Shown here: positions 7,800 to 16,218 of the stretch, one piece after another | Layout of the letters: the number at the start of each line of letters is the position of its first letter | How positions within the stretch are numbered: position 1 is the stretch's first letter | Source: UBA1845 sp002338715 | Lineage (GTDB): Bacteria > Planctomycetota > Phycisphaerae > UBA1845 | Reading direction: 5' to 3' | Assembly (NCBI GenBank): GCA_035344155.1 | Contig: DAORAL010000012.1 | Location: 61,445-125,444 of the forward strand | Length of the DNA: 64,000 nt | Made by a program: the position numbers and the translations under genes | The notes under the pieces: model-generated | Seen by the model: the letters and a program-made list of their open reading frames with translations, nothing else | Database searches by the model: none | Told to the model about the DNA's origin: nothing

Positions 7800-9911
7800 T
7801 TACTGCACCGACAAGTTGTTCAGATAGTCCGCCAGCGCCTGGCGCTGCTGGTTGACCTCTTCCTGCAACTTGGCGACGGTGGCTTGTTCTTTTTCGATCG
7901 TCGTTTCCTGATCGTTCAGTTTGGTCAGCAGGCGGGTGTAATACTCGCTGTTTTGCTTGACCGACTTCATGTTTTCGCGGATGCGTTCCTGCTCGCGCGA
8001 GATGCTTTCGATGGACTCGCGGTGTTGATCGAGGTTCATCTGCGTCGTGCTGAGAATCTGCTTGAGCTGCATGGTCTTTTCAAGCGCGTCGCGCACCTTG
8101 GCGGGCAGTTCCTTTGCCCGGACGAAAAACTCGATCCGATCCGTGTCGGTCGTCAATAGGGCCATCTGTACGTCGCGGATATACTCCTGCGTCACCTTGA
8201 ACTCACTCGACGCGCCGGCATCGACGTTGGTCTTGAAGCGATAGATTGCTTCGGTGGTCTCAAACGGTTTCGCCGAATCGACCAATTCCCAGTTCGCCAT
8301 TCGCGGATGCTCGATCACCAGCGTTTTCTGGTGGCCGCCCTTGTTCTCCAACGTATAGACCTGCGTGTGGGCGAGCTTTCGTTTGAGCATCAGCACGCCG
8401 TTGACCAAGCTGCCGGTTTGAAGCGTGTCGGTCGAGTTCAACTTTGTCGCATCCACCCGCATGTCCAGGTCCACCGCATAACTCAAGAGTCGCGACTGCC
8501 CGGGCGGGAAGTGGTCGATCTGGGCATCGCCTGCATAACCGCCATCATCAAGCACGGTGATCGGGCCCTGTGGTAAATCCTTGCCCGTCGAATTCGTCAG
8601 ACGTGCGCCATTGAGGGGATGCTTCGCGAGCACGCCCTGGTTGTAAATGCTCAACCGCTCGACATCGATGTCATCGGTCACGATCGGAATCATCGCCGAC
8701 CGCTGGCGGGGCAGGGTGACGCCGCCCACCTTGTATTGAAACAACTCGCCCATGTCGGCTGCATCGGCGATTGAAGAGACACTACTGACGTAATCGGCCT
8801 CCTCGTCGCTGTCGAACGTCGGTGCGGCCAGTTCTTCGCTGATTTGTATACCCACACTCGTCTCGGCTGGGCGCATTTTCGCTCTGCCCCTCCGAGCCGG
8901 CGCCGCAGCAGGCGCCTTTCCGAAGTAGCCATTGCTATTTCCACCGGCGAGACCGCCTCCTCCACCAAACCCGCCGCCGCCAGTTCCACCCTCATAAGTC
9001 TGCGGTGACAAGCTTGCATAAAGCTCAGGCCGTACGACAGGGCGGTGAATGTAGAGCGGCTGATACAAATCCTGCACGAACGAGATGGGCCGACCGCTGA
9101 CCAGCGACAGTTCGACGTTGTTCCAATCGCTTTCAGTTTGATTTTCAACGACCGCCCAGCCTTGCAGCGAACCCTTGGCATCCTTCGTACCCGCATCCGG
9201 CATCATCAGACGATAGGTCGTCTTCCAAATGGGCGTCTCAACGACGTACCCAAGGCGAACGCGTCGGTTTCCGTCGCCAGTGAATTCGATGGTGACCGGT
9301 TTCTTGTCCTGATCGCGCGATTGGGCGAGGACGAGCAGCGCCTTGGCCAACTCTTCCTGAAGTTCCTTGTCCTTCAATTCGATGCGTGACGTGTCGGCAA
9401 GGTCCACCGAGCGGATCGTCCCGCCTTCGATGATGTTGAGCACCCACGTTTCGAGGGTCTCGTCGTCGCCGATTCTGACTTTCTTTTTTTCCAGACCCAG
9501 GATCGTGCCTTCGATCGTGGTGCCTTGCGCTTCGACGAGCAGGTCAGCGCCGCGAAGCTGATTGAGCAATTCGCCCAACGACGGATTGGTCCGGATGTCC
9601 ACCTGAAAACTACGCAGCGTCTTGGAAAGTGGGTCCTGCGATGGATACACGACGCTGCCGATCTTCCCGCCGTCAAGATCCTGAAGCACGAGCGATTTAA
9701 GAATGTCGTTGATCTGCTCGGTCTTGAATCGAAGTTCGGTCTTGGTATTCCCGTCGACCTTACCGCGATGTTCGAAGAATCCGACCCCGCTGCTGAACAG
9801 GATCACGCGCTCGACCGGTACGTCGGTTTGAGGTTCAGTGCCAGCCCGCACGAGGGAAGCAGCGATCAAGAGCAGGGCGGTGGCGATGATGGGGCGGCGA
9901 TTGGATGACAT
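7800..9911 (-). CDS. Exported DUF4139 domain protein
   Basis: About 703 residues from the ATG at 9911, which has a Shine-Dalgarno AAGGAAA; the in-frame extension to 9977 is ignored. It has a signal peptide (MSSNRRPIIATALLLIAASL), an N-terminal domain beginning VERVILFSSGVGFFEHRG, a DUF4139-type beta-rich domain (GYVVETPIWKTTYRLMMPD), a Gly-rich linker around residues 330-350, a second beta domain and a C-terminal coiled coil of about 100 residues (RESIESISREQERIRENM). The family is widespread in planctomycetes; its function is not known. It is likely periplasmic or surface-bound. Confidence 0.85.
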   Translation of the reverse strand: MSSNRRPIIATALLLIAASLVRAGTEPQTDVPVERVILFSSGVGFFEHRGKVDGNTKTELRFKTEQINDILKSLVLQDLDGGKIGSVVYPSQDPLSKTLRSFQVDIRTNPSLGELLNQLRGADLLVEAQGTTIEGTILGLEKKKVRIGDDETLETWVLNIIEGGTIRSVDLADTSRIELKDKELQEELAKALLVLAQSRDQDKKPVTIEFTGDGNRRVRLGYVVETPIWKTTYRLMMPDAGTKDAKGSLQGWAVVENQTESDWNNVELSLVSGRPISFVQDLYQPLYIHRPVVRPELYASLSPQTYEGGTGGGGFGGGGGLAGGNSNGYFGKAPAAAPARRGRAKMRPAETSVGIQISEELAAPTFDSDEEADYVSSVSSIADAADMGELFQYKVGGVTLPRQRSAMIPIVTDDIDVERLSIYNQGVLAKHPLNGARLTNSTGKDLPQGPITVLDDGGYAGDAQIDHFPPGQSRLLSYAVDLDMRVDATKLNSTDTLQTGSLVNGVLMLKRKLAHTQVYTLENKGGHQKTLVIEHPRMANWELVDSAKPFETTEAIYRFKTNVDAGASSEFKVTQEYIRDVQMALLTTDTDRIEFFVRAKELPAKVRDALEKTMQLKQILSTTQMNLDQHRESIESISREQERIRENMKSVKQNSEYYTRLLTKLNDQETTIEKEQATVAKLQEEVNQQRQALADYLNNLSVQ

Positions 9912-10034
9912 CGGGTTTCCTTTCCGGAAGAGGTCCGCAAGTTGCACAACTTTGGCTGACGCTATGGTATTGGACACGCCAACCCGCCGAAAGTTTCATC
10001 AGCGTTTCACGACCAGCCGATCATGATAGCGGCA

Positions 10035-10072
10035 ACAAAAAACGCGGCTGGGAACGTATCTCCAACCGCGTT
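10035..10072 (-). terminator. Intrinsic terminator after the TPR lipoprotein gene
   Basis: On the minus strand AACGCGGTTGG pairs with CCAGCCGCGTT (10072-10041) across a 10-base loop and is followed by T residues (10040-10035). On the plus strand it also has a short T run. Confidence 0.85.
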
Positions 10073-10121
10073 GATTTTTCGAACTGAAAGAAGTGCGAAT
10101 TCAAAAAGCACTTCGAGGCGA

Positions 10122-12227
10122 CTAGTTTTCGACGGCTTCCATCTCGACGACTTCAATGTCCTCTTCAATCTTGGCAGAGTCACTGTCGTCTGAATCGTCG
10201 TCACCCGCATCTTCGATCGGCTTCATTTCCAAAACCGCTGGTTCGATTGCCTTCTGCGGTGCCGGCGCCTTGGTCACGTTGCTTGCCGGCATGGCCTGGG
10301 TTTGCGGCTGAGGTGCAGGAGCAACGGGAGCCATTCCGACCTTGCCCATGGGCCGCACTTCGACCTGATCCGCATTTGACTTGTGCGTCGCGGTGCGGGC
10401 CTTTTTCGGGGCTTCAGTCGTACCGGGTTCAACCGGCTCGACCGATTCGATTTCCGACAGGTCAGCCGTCATTGACGCGTTGTCCTGCGGCTGAGCCGGT
10501 GTCATGCTCGACGCGCTTTGCTGCTGCGTTTGAACACGTTCGTAGGGTTGACCCGACTTGCGGCTCGGTGCATAGGTTTCTTCAACCGGGGTGGCTTCAA
10601 GGACCAACGCATCTGACTTCTGAGTCTGGTTTGAAGTCGCTGGCTGGGTCTGGTCGACCACCGGGTGAGTCTCGAAAACTGGTTGCGTTGTGGCAACGTT
10701 CTGCGTCTGAACCGGACGCGGAGTCGGTTTCAACTGAGTCGGCGTTTGTGACGGCTGGTTCGATTGGTTCTGTCCGGCGACAAACACCGGTTGGACTTCT
10801 TCGATTTCGTCGACAGGCTGATTCTGCTGGCCGGTCGACGGCTGGCTACCGACGAAGTGTGACTGATCCCACTGCACTGGTTCGGTCTGCGAATCTTCCG
10901 TCTGCGTCTGCTCCTGCTCGACTGAGTCGACAGGTTCGGTTGACGCCACTTCGACGTTGTCTGCTTCGTGCGAATCCTCTTCGGCCTGTTCGGTGGCACT
11001 GGCGACCGGATAGGTTTCGTAGGCTTCCACCGCCGAGTTGTTCGACCAATCCTGCTGGTTCTGCTGGTCGGTCGCGTTCGATGCGGTCTGATCTTCGGTG
11101 TTCGACGCAGTATCCTGGGCGAATACCGGGGCCGTGTCGTCGTGCTGCGTGACCGACTGCGACGCTTGATCTTCGACGGGCTGCATCGGCAGAATCGCGG
11201 GCGAGCTGGCTACCGGCTCGTTTGCGTACTGCGTACTCGAATACTGAGTGTTTGAATTCTGCCATTCCTGTGCAGGAGCTGCTTCGACCGGCTGCGTGTT
11301 CGTTGAAGAAGCGGTTGAAGCGTTCGACCACGATGCGGTCTGAGCGTTCTGCTCGGAAGTCGCGACCGACTGCGATTCGACGGGCTGCATGGCGTACGAC
11401 TGATTCGTCCGAACATTCGACGAATTGTTCTGCTGCCACTGCTGCTTCGAGTTATTCGATGCGGCAAATTCGGTCGATTGCGGAGCCGGCGCATCCGCGG
11501 GATATTCGCGGGTACGCTCAAGCTGCAACTTCATGCGATCGAGCTGCTGCTTGGCCAGGGTCATTTCAGGTTTGCGTTTCAGCGCGGTTGCGAACGCGCC
11601 GGCGGCCTCCTCGTAACGCTGAGCGCTACGGTACAGCAGCCCGAGGTTGTAATACGCCTCGGGTTCGGGGACCGCCAGTTTGAACTCCCCCAGGGCTTCA
11701 TCAAACCTGTTCAGCTTGGAGAGCGCCATGGCCAGGTTCACGCGTGCCCGAATAAACGACGGGTCAAGCTTCAGGGTGTTGCGAAACTCTGCTTCGGCGT
11801 CATACCAACGTTCCTGCATGACGTAGCAGAATCCGAGGTTGTTGCGCGCCTGCGGTGAGTTCGGCCAAAGCTCGACGGCTTTTTGCAGATACTCTTCCGC
11901 CTGCGGATAGTGTCCCTGCTTGGCGTAGATCATGCCCAATCGACTGATCGACGGAACATGATTGGGATCGCGGAGCAATGCCTTCTTGTATTGCTTCGCT
12001 GCCCGCACGACCGCGCCTTGTTTTTCGAACAAGCGACCGGCTGCGTAGTGCGTTTGCGGCATGATGTCCGGCGTTTCTTCGGGTTCAGCTCCCGCGAGTG
12101 CTGCCGGGTCTGCGGACTTCCAATTGCTTTGCGATTGGCTGGATACGAATTCTGTTTTCTCTGAACAGCTCGTAAGCCAAATCACGCTGACGGCCATGAT
12201 TAGATAAGTGCTGGCTTTTTGTTTCAC
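10122..12227 (-). CDS. TPR lipoprotein with a very long Gln/Ser/Thr/Glu-rich tail
   Basis: About 701 residues from a GTG at 12227, chosen because it gives a lipoprotein signal (MAVSVIWLTSC as core and lipobox); an ATG at 12281 in the same frame is possible. Residues about 50-220 are tetratricopeptide repeats (for example YNLGLLYRSAQRYEEAAGAF). From about residue 250 to the end the protein is low complexity, with many Q, N, S, T, E and V residues and repeated short phrases such as PVE and TQPV, ending in an acidic tail. TPRs bind partner proteins; the tail is probably disordered and periplasmic. It lies downstream of the lipoprotein at 12366-12899 on the same strand and may be co-transcribed. 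Confidence 0.8.
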   Translation of the reverse strand: MKQKASTYLIMAVSVIWLTSCSEKTEFVSSQSQSNWKSADPAALAGAEPEETPDIMPQTHYAAGRLFEKQGAVVRAAKQYKKALLRDPNHVPSISRLGMIYAKQGHYPQAEEYLQKAVELWPNSPQARNNLGFCYVMQERWYDAEAEFRNTLKLDPSFIRARVNLAMALSKLNRFDEALGEFKLAVPEPEAYYNLGLLYRSAQRYEEAAGAFATALKRKPEMTLAKQQLDRMKLQLERTREYPADAPAPQSTEFAASNNSKQQWQQNNSSNVRTNQSYAMQPVESQSVATSEQNAQTASWSNASTASSTNTQPVEAAPAQEWQNSNTQYSSTQYANEPVASSPAILPMQPVEDQASQSVTQHDDTAPVFAQDTASNTEDQTASNATDQQNQQDWSNNSAVEAYETYPVASATEQAEEDSHEADNVEVASTEPVDSVEQEQTQTEDSQTEPVQWDQSHFVGSQPSTGQQNQPVDEIEEVQPVFVAGQNQSNQPSQTPTQLKPTPRPVQTQNVATTQPVFETHPVVDQTQPATSNQTQKSDALVLEATPVEETYAPSRKSGQPYERVQTQQQSASSMTPAQPQDNASMTADLSEIESVEPVEPGTTEAPKKARTATHKSNADQVEVRPMGKVGMAPVAPAPQPQTQAMPASNVTKAPAPQKAIEPAVLEMKPIEDAGDDDSDDSDSAKIEEDIEVVEMEAVEN

Positions 12228-12365
12228 GGTACGTACCCCAGTTTCACAAAGTAGCAGTTCTGTCGCGTTTCCGTTTTTCATTCGCCCTCACTTGGGCGAA
12301 GGAGGATGACACAACACGCGGTTTAAGAAAAATTGCACTCGGGCAATTGTTATGTTCCCGCCGAC

Positions 12366-12899
12366 TTACGGCGCAGGTGGCGGACCTGCAGGTGCGCTGG
12401 CCGTTGATGCGCCGGATTGTGCAGCCGTGTTCGCCGGCGCCGACTGTTTGATGAAGATGGCGTCGTCAGCGCGGATGCCGATGCTTCGTGCCATGCCCGC
12501 TTCGACGCGAATGTTTGCGGTGTCGAAACCGGCAGCGTTGAGGAATTCACGAACCGAGTTGAGGCGTCCGGTGATCAGGAACTCATCGGTCGAATCGGTT
12601 TCGTAACGAATGATTCCACCGGAGATGCTGAGCAGTTCGCCCATGCGCATGAGTGTGCGAATGCCGAGCCCGGAAAGCTCCGCCGTGTGCGGCTCAAAGT
12701 GAATGTCCGCCACCGCCGAGTCATGCAACATGGCGTTGTCATTCATGTAGATGAAATTCTTACCCATGGCGTGTGGACGATCCGAGTCGCCTTGTGGTGG
12801 CGCGTTCAGACGTTCATGGCGCTTGTCGCAACCGGCAATCGCAAACGCAACGCCCAAAGCGGACATACAAATCACACCGCGATAAGCACGATTCAACAT
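12366..12899 (-). CDS. Putative lipoprotein, weakly OmpA-like
   Basis: About 177 residues. The ATG at 12899 is preceded by a good Shine-Dalgarno (AAGGAG). The signal ends in a lipobox (FAIAGC) and the mature part begins with a polar linker. Residues about 60-140 contain HFEPHTAELSGLGIRTLMRM, faintly reminiscent of the OmpA peptidoglycan-binding pattern; this is a guess. The tail is Ala/Pro/Ser-rich and ends GPPPAP. It is followed 138 bases on by the TPR lipoprotein gene on the same strand. Confidence 0.65.
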   Translation of the reverse strand: MLNRAYRGVICMSALGVAFAIAGCDKRHERLNAPPQGDSDRPHAMGKNFIYMNDNAMLHDSAVADIHFEPHTAELSGLGIRTLMRMGELLSISGGIIRYETDSTDEFLITGRLNSVREFLNAAGFDTANIRVEAGMARSIGIRADDAIFIKQSAPANTAAQSGASTASAPAGPPPAP

Positions 12900-13354
12900 G
12901 GTCAAACTCCTTTTCAAACGCGACCGCACAACCTGCCCCGAGTTGGTTTACGGCGGTTGAGTGTCAAATGATTGAGGGCCTGTGGGCTGGGTACATCGAC
13001 ATTTAACTTCGTATATGCGCCAGCCGGATGCACGGGCGTCCTTCATTCAAATTTCCTTCCTGTTTATCGGTCACGACTTGAGCCGTCTTCCGAAGTTTGC
13101 AAATCAACTTCCCATTCGAAAATTTCATGCCCCCTTATTGGGGCTTCCGCACGTGGGTATCCACCGCATTTGTGGGGTGGTTGCTGAGATGATTGCTGAG
13201 GAATCTCGCTCGACAGTGCTGAAAACGGCATTGGCGATTGCGGGCGAAAACTTGACGGAATGGGGTCGATTCGCGATGATCCGCGCCCCAAAAGAAGGCA
13301 CGTCGCCTTCAATGCAAGTACCAAGAATTAAAGAGAAATTGGAGGTCTCCAACA
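12900..13354. other. Intergenic region between divergent genes; tpx promoter
   Basis: No gene seen. TTGACG (13252-13257) and GATGAT (13275-13280) spaced 17 bases could be the tpx promoter. An in-frame plus-strand ORF from 12982 crosses into tpx in another frame and has no family features. Confidence 0.4.
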
Positions 13355-13870
13355 ATGGCAGAGCGAGCAGGTGCAGTAACTTTCAAAGGCGGTCCAATGA
13401 CGTTGGTTGGAGACGAAGTTAAAGTTGGCGACAAAGCCCCCGCATTCAAGGTGACCGGTCAGGACATGAGCGACATCACCAATGCCGACTATGCCGGCAA
13501 GGTGCTCGTCCTTTCCGTCGTGCCCAGTCTCGACACACCCGTTTGCGCCACGCAGACCAGAAAGTTCAACGAAAAGGCGGCTGATCTTTCCGGTGACGTT
13601 GGCATTCTCACCGTCAGCCTCGACCTGCCGATGGCCGCCAAGCGTTTCTGCGGCGCCGAAGGCATCGAAGCCGTCAAGACCGGCAGCGATTTCAAGTACC
13701 TCGGATTCGGCGAAGGTTATGGCGTGAAGATCAAGGAACTCGGTCTGCTTTGTCGTGCGGTATTCGTCGTTGGAAAAGATGGCAAGGTTGTTCACGCCCA
13801 GTACGTCGGTGAAGTCGCGGAAGAACCGAACTACGACGCAGTGATGCAAGCCGTCAAGTCAGCGCTGTAG
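13355..13870 (+). CDS. tpx: Thiol peroxidase (atypical 2-Cys peroxiredoxin)
   Basis: A 171-residue protein, full length for Tpx. The peroxidatic Cys is in PSLDTPVCATQTRKF (Cys64) and the resolving Cys in AAKRFCGAEGI (Cys99); they form an intramolecular disulphide that thioredoxin reduces. It removes hydrogen peroxide and alkyl peroxides in the cytoplasm. A GGAGG lies 11 bases before the ATG. The TAG stop is part of a REP-like palindrome that begins at 13867. Confidence 0.96.
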   Translation: MAERAGAVTFKGGPMTLVGDEVKVGDKAPAFKVTGQDMSDITNADYAGKVLVLSVVPSLDTPVCATQTRKFNEKAADLSGDVGILTVSLDLPMAAKRFCGAEGIEAVKTGSDFKYLGFGEGYGVKIKELGLLCRAVFVVGKDGKVVHAQYVGEVAEEPNYDAVMQAVKSAL

Positions 13871-13891
13871 GGTGGGCCGTGCCCACCCTAC
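13867..13891. repeat. REP-like palindrome, copy 3 (collapsed form)
   Basis: GTAGGGTGGGC, CGT and GCCCACCCTAC form a 25-base perfect palindrome: one arm of the longer copies at 808-872 and 7734-7797. It contains the tpx stop codon and lies between two convergent genes. Confidence 0.85.
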
Positions 13892-13901
13892 GAGTTAGCA
13901 G

Positions 13902-15986
13902 TCACTCGCCGTGATTTGACAGCCACGTCAGCGCCGGGCCGTTATCCGGATCAATCTCAAGCAGCCGTCTGAAATAGGCGGCTGCTTCTTTGCGCCGACC
14001 CTGCGCCTCTCTGATTGTCCCCAGGCGATCCAGCGCATTGATAACGCCCATGCCATTGGGATCCAAGTTGGTCTCAAGCTTGAGGGCGGTTTCGTATTCA
14101 ATTGATGCGTTGTCCCATTGCCTCAGCTTCATATACAGCGTGCCCAAGGCGCGGTGATATTTGGGGTGCGCAATCTGGCCCGCCGACTTTCGCTCTTGCA
14201 CGCACTGGCGAAACGCTGCGAGCGCCTCGTCGTATTTGCCGGCTTCGACCAACGTGTTGCCCATCGCGAAATACAGATCGGGCAGATGCGGTTGAATGGC
14301 GATGGCCTGCTTGTGCAAGTCGATCAACTTGTCGTAATCGGAGGGCTTGGGGGTGTCGGGCAGCTTTTCTCGCAGCGCCAAAGAAAGGTTGGCGAGCAGT
14401 GCTGCATTGTTTGGATCGATTCGGCGCGCCGCTTCGTAGTGGGTGATCGCAACGTCCACACTACCGCGCTGTTTTTCGAGCAGGCCCAGGTTCATCTGGG
14501 CAATGGCGCACTCCGGTTCGACTTCGACGGAATGTGCCCACAAGGTGTACGAATCCTTCCAATGGGTGCTCTGCTTCCAGGTCAACACAGACAGTCCGCC
14601 GACAATGATGATCGCGATCGCACTTGGCAGCGCAAAATGCTTCACGCCATCAGCGTTTTCAGACTGCTTGCGGACCAGCCACATCCAACCAAACCCGAAC
14701 GCGATCGCCCACGGAATGCAGCCCAGGTAGGCGTACTTGTCCGCGACGAGTTGCGGTCCGCTTTGGGCAATACCGAGAATCGGGCTGAGGACGCCCACAT
14801 AGCATATCGCCATCACCACCAGGCCTGGGACGCGCTTGCGATAGCGCACCAATGCAATGGCGGCTGCGATTACGACAACAGCCGCGATGACGTATCGCGC
14901 GGCGAACGGGTTGTTGGGGGTGGGCAGGGGGACAAGCGCGGCAAGATTAAATGGCGCGAGCGTCTTGTACGAATACCAGAAGAGTCCATAGAAAAACTGG
15001 GCGATTCGATCGTCGATGCCCCATTCGGCGAGCGATTTCATCGTCCCGCGTTGATTGGCCTGCGCTGCTTTCGCGAATGTCGCGAAGATCATCGCCAATA
15101 CAAAAAACGGAATCTTCTCGATCACGACGCCAAGCATGCGATTAATCGACCAGCCGCTTTTTCCACCAACGCGCTTTAGCGGATAAACGTCCAAGACCAG
15201 CATGACAGCCGGCAGGGTGATGCCCCATGCTTTCGACAGAAGCGACAACCCGAGCAACAAAATCGACGCAACATAAAACGCGATCTTCCGCCCGTCCCAG
15301 CGGTGCACCAGCACATAGCGCAGGTAGCAGTAGAGGCAGGGTATCAAGAACATCGCCGACAACACATCGCGCCGCTCCGTCACCCAGACCGCATTTTCAA
15401 CACGCAGCGGATGGCAGCCAAAAAACAATGCTGCGAAAGCAGCCGCCAAAGGCGTCAAGTAGTCCGCAGCAGCCGGCGGGTCATGAATCGTGATGCGCAG
15501 AATCAATCGCACCAGAAAATAGAATGCAACGACGGTCAGAACGTGGTAAATCAGATTGGTCAAGTGGACGATCTTGGGATCAAGGCCGGCAACATAACGA
15601 TCTTTGGCCTTTTGATTCAAATTTTCAAAACGCGAATGGCTGATCGCGTGGTCAATGGCGTACGACATCCAGGTCAGCGGATGGTAGTGACCCATCTTGT
15701 CCTTGGTGAACATCCAGTTGACGTGCTCCGATGTCAACCCACGGATTTGTGGGTTGTTGGTGATGACTTTGTCATCGTCCCAATTGGTGAATCCCGCGTC
15801 GAGAGCGGGCAGGAATGTCACGAACGTACAAACGGCAAGCAAGATCGGAATCGCAACGTGAACCCAAACAGGAGCGCTGGTCGACTTGTCCCAGTGCGAC
15901 AGGCTTGGGGCGACTCCTTGCGAATCACCTGATCGGCGCGGTTCTTGCCGGTTGCGGTTTTTGCTTTTGGACGCTTTCTTGGCCAT
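13902..15986 (-). CDS. Membrane protein with C-terminal TPRs, TMTC/GT-C-like
   Basis: About 694 residues from the ATG at 15986 (preceded by AGGA). A basic N-terminal tail (MAKKASKSKNRN) precedes about ten membrane spans. The first luminal loop contains FTNWDDDKVITNNP, an acidic pattern like that of TMTC and other GT-C glycosyltransferases, and a later loop has GCHPLRVENAVWVTERRD. Residues about 470-690 are TPRs (AIAQMNLGLLEKQRGSVDVA). Such proteins are proposed O-glycosyltransferases; activity here is inferred. It is convergent with tpx and divergent from the next gene. Confidence 0.75.
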   Translation of the reverse strand: MAKKASKSKNRNRQEPRRSGDSQGVAPSLSHWDKSTSAPVWVHVAIPILLAVCTFVTFLPALDAGFTNWDDDKVITNNPQIRGLTSEHVNWMFTKDKMGHYHPLTWMSYAIDHAISHSRFENLNQKAKDRYVAGLDPKIVHLTNLIYHVLTVVAFYFLVRLILRITIHDPPAAADYLTPLAAAFAALFFGCHPLRVENAVWVTERRDVLSAMFLIPCLYCYLRYVLVHRWDGRKIAFYVASILLLGLSLLSKAWGITLPAVMLVLDVYPLKRVGGKSGWSINRMLGVVIEKIPFFVLAMIFATFAKAAQANQRGTMKSLAEWGIDDRIAQFFYGLFWYSYKTLAPFNLAALVPLPTPNNPFAARYVIAAVVVIAAAIALVRYRKRVPGLVVMAICYVGVLSPILGIAQSGPQLVADKYAYLGCIPWAIAFGFGWMWLVRKQSENADGVKHFALPSAIAIIIVGGLSVLTWKQSTHWKDSYTLWAHSVEVEPECAIAQMNLGLLEKQRGSVDVAITHYEAARRIDPNNAALLANLSLALREKLPDTPKPSDYDKLIDLHKQAIAIQPHLPDLYFAMGNTLVEAGKYDEALAAFRQCVQERKSAGQIAHPKYHRALGTLYMKLRQWDNASIEYETALKLETNLDPNGMGVINALDRLGTIREAQGRRKEAAAYFRRLLEIDPDNGPALTWLSNHGE

Positions 15987-16218
15987 AGTCCTGCAACGGT
16001 TGTCTTGCCTGTGAACACTTGAAGCGGACAAGTTAGCGAGGCGCGTCGGGCTCGTCCAATTCAATTGTCGGTTTCAGGTCAATTGTCGGTTTCAGGTCAA
16101 TCGTCGAAATCGGTCGGCTTGATTGGCTGCAAACTTGTGTGACTGCGGTCGATCCCTACACTGTCCGGCAAATCGGCAGTGATTGCGTGACTCAAGTTAT
16201 CGCAACGGAACAAGACGC

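Noticed and set aside
10247..11152. A 301-residue plus-strand ORF
   Set aside because: It lies antisense to the Gln/Ser-rich tail of the TPR lipoprotein, has no domain and mirrors its codon bias.
12982..13422. A 146-residue plus-strand ORF ahead of tpx
   Set aside because: It overlaps tpx in another frame and has no Shine-Dalgarno or family match.
14118..15179. A 353-residue plus-strand ORF
   Set aside because: Antisense to the TMTC-like gene; Arg/Gln/His-rich chance frame with no motif.
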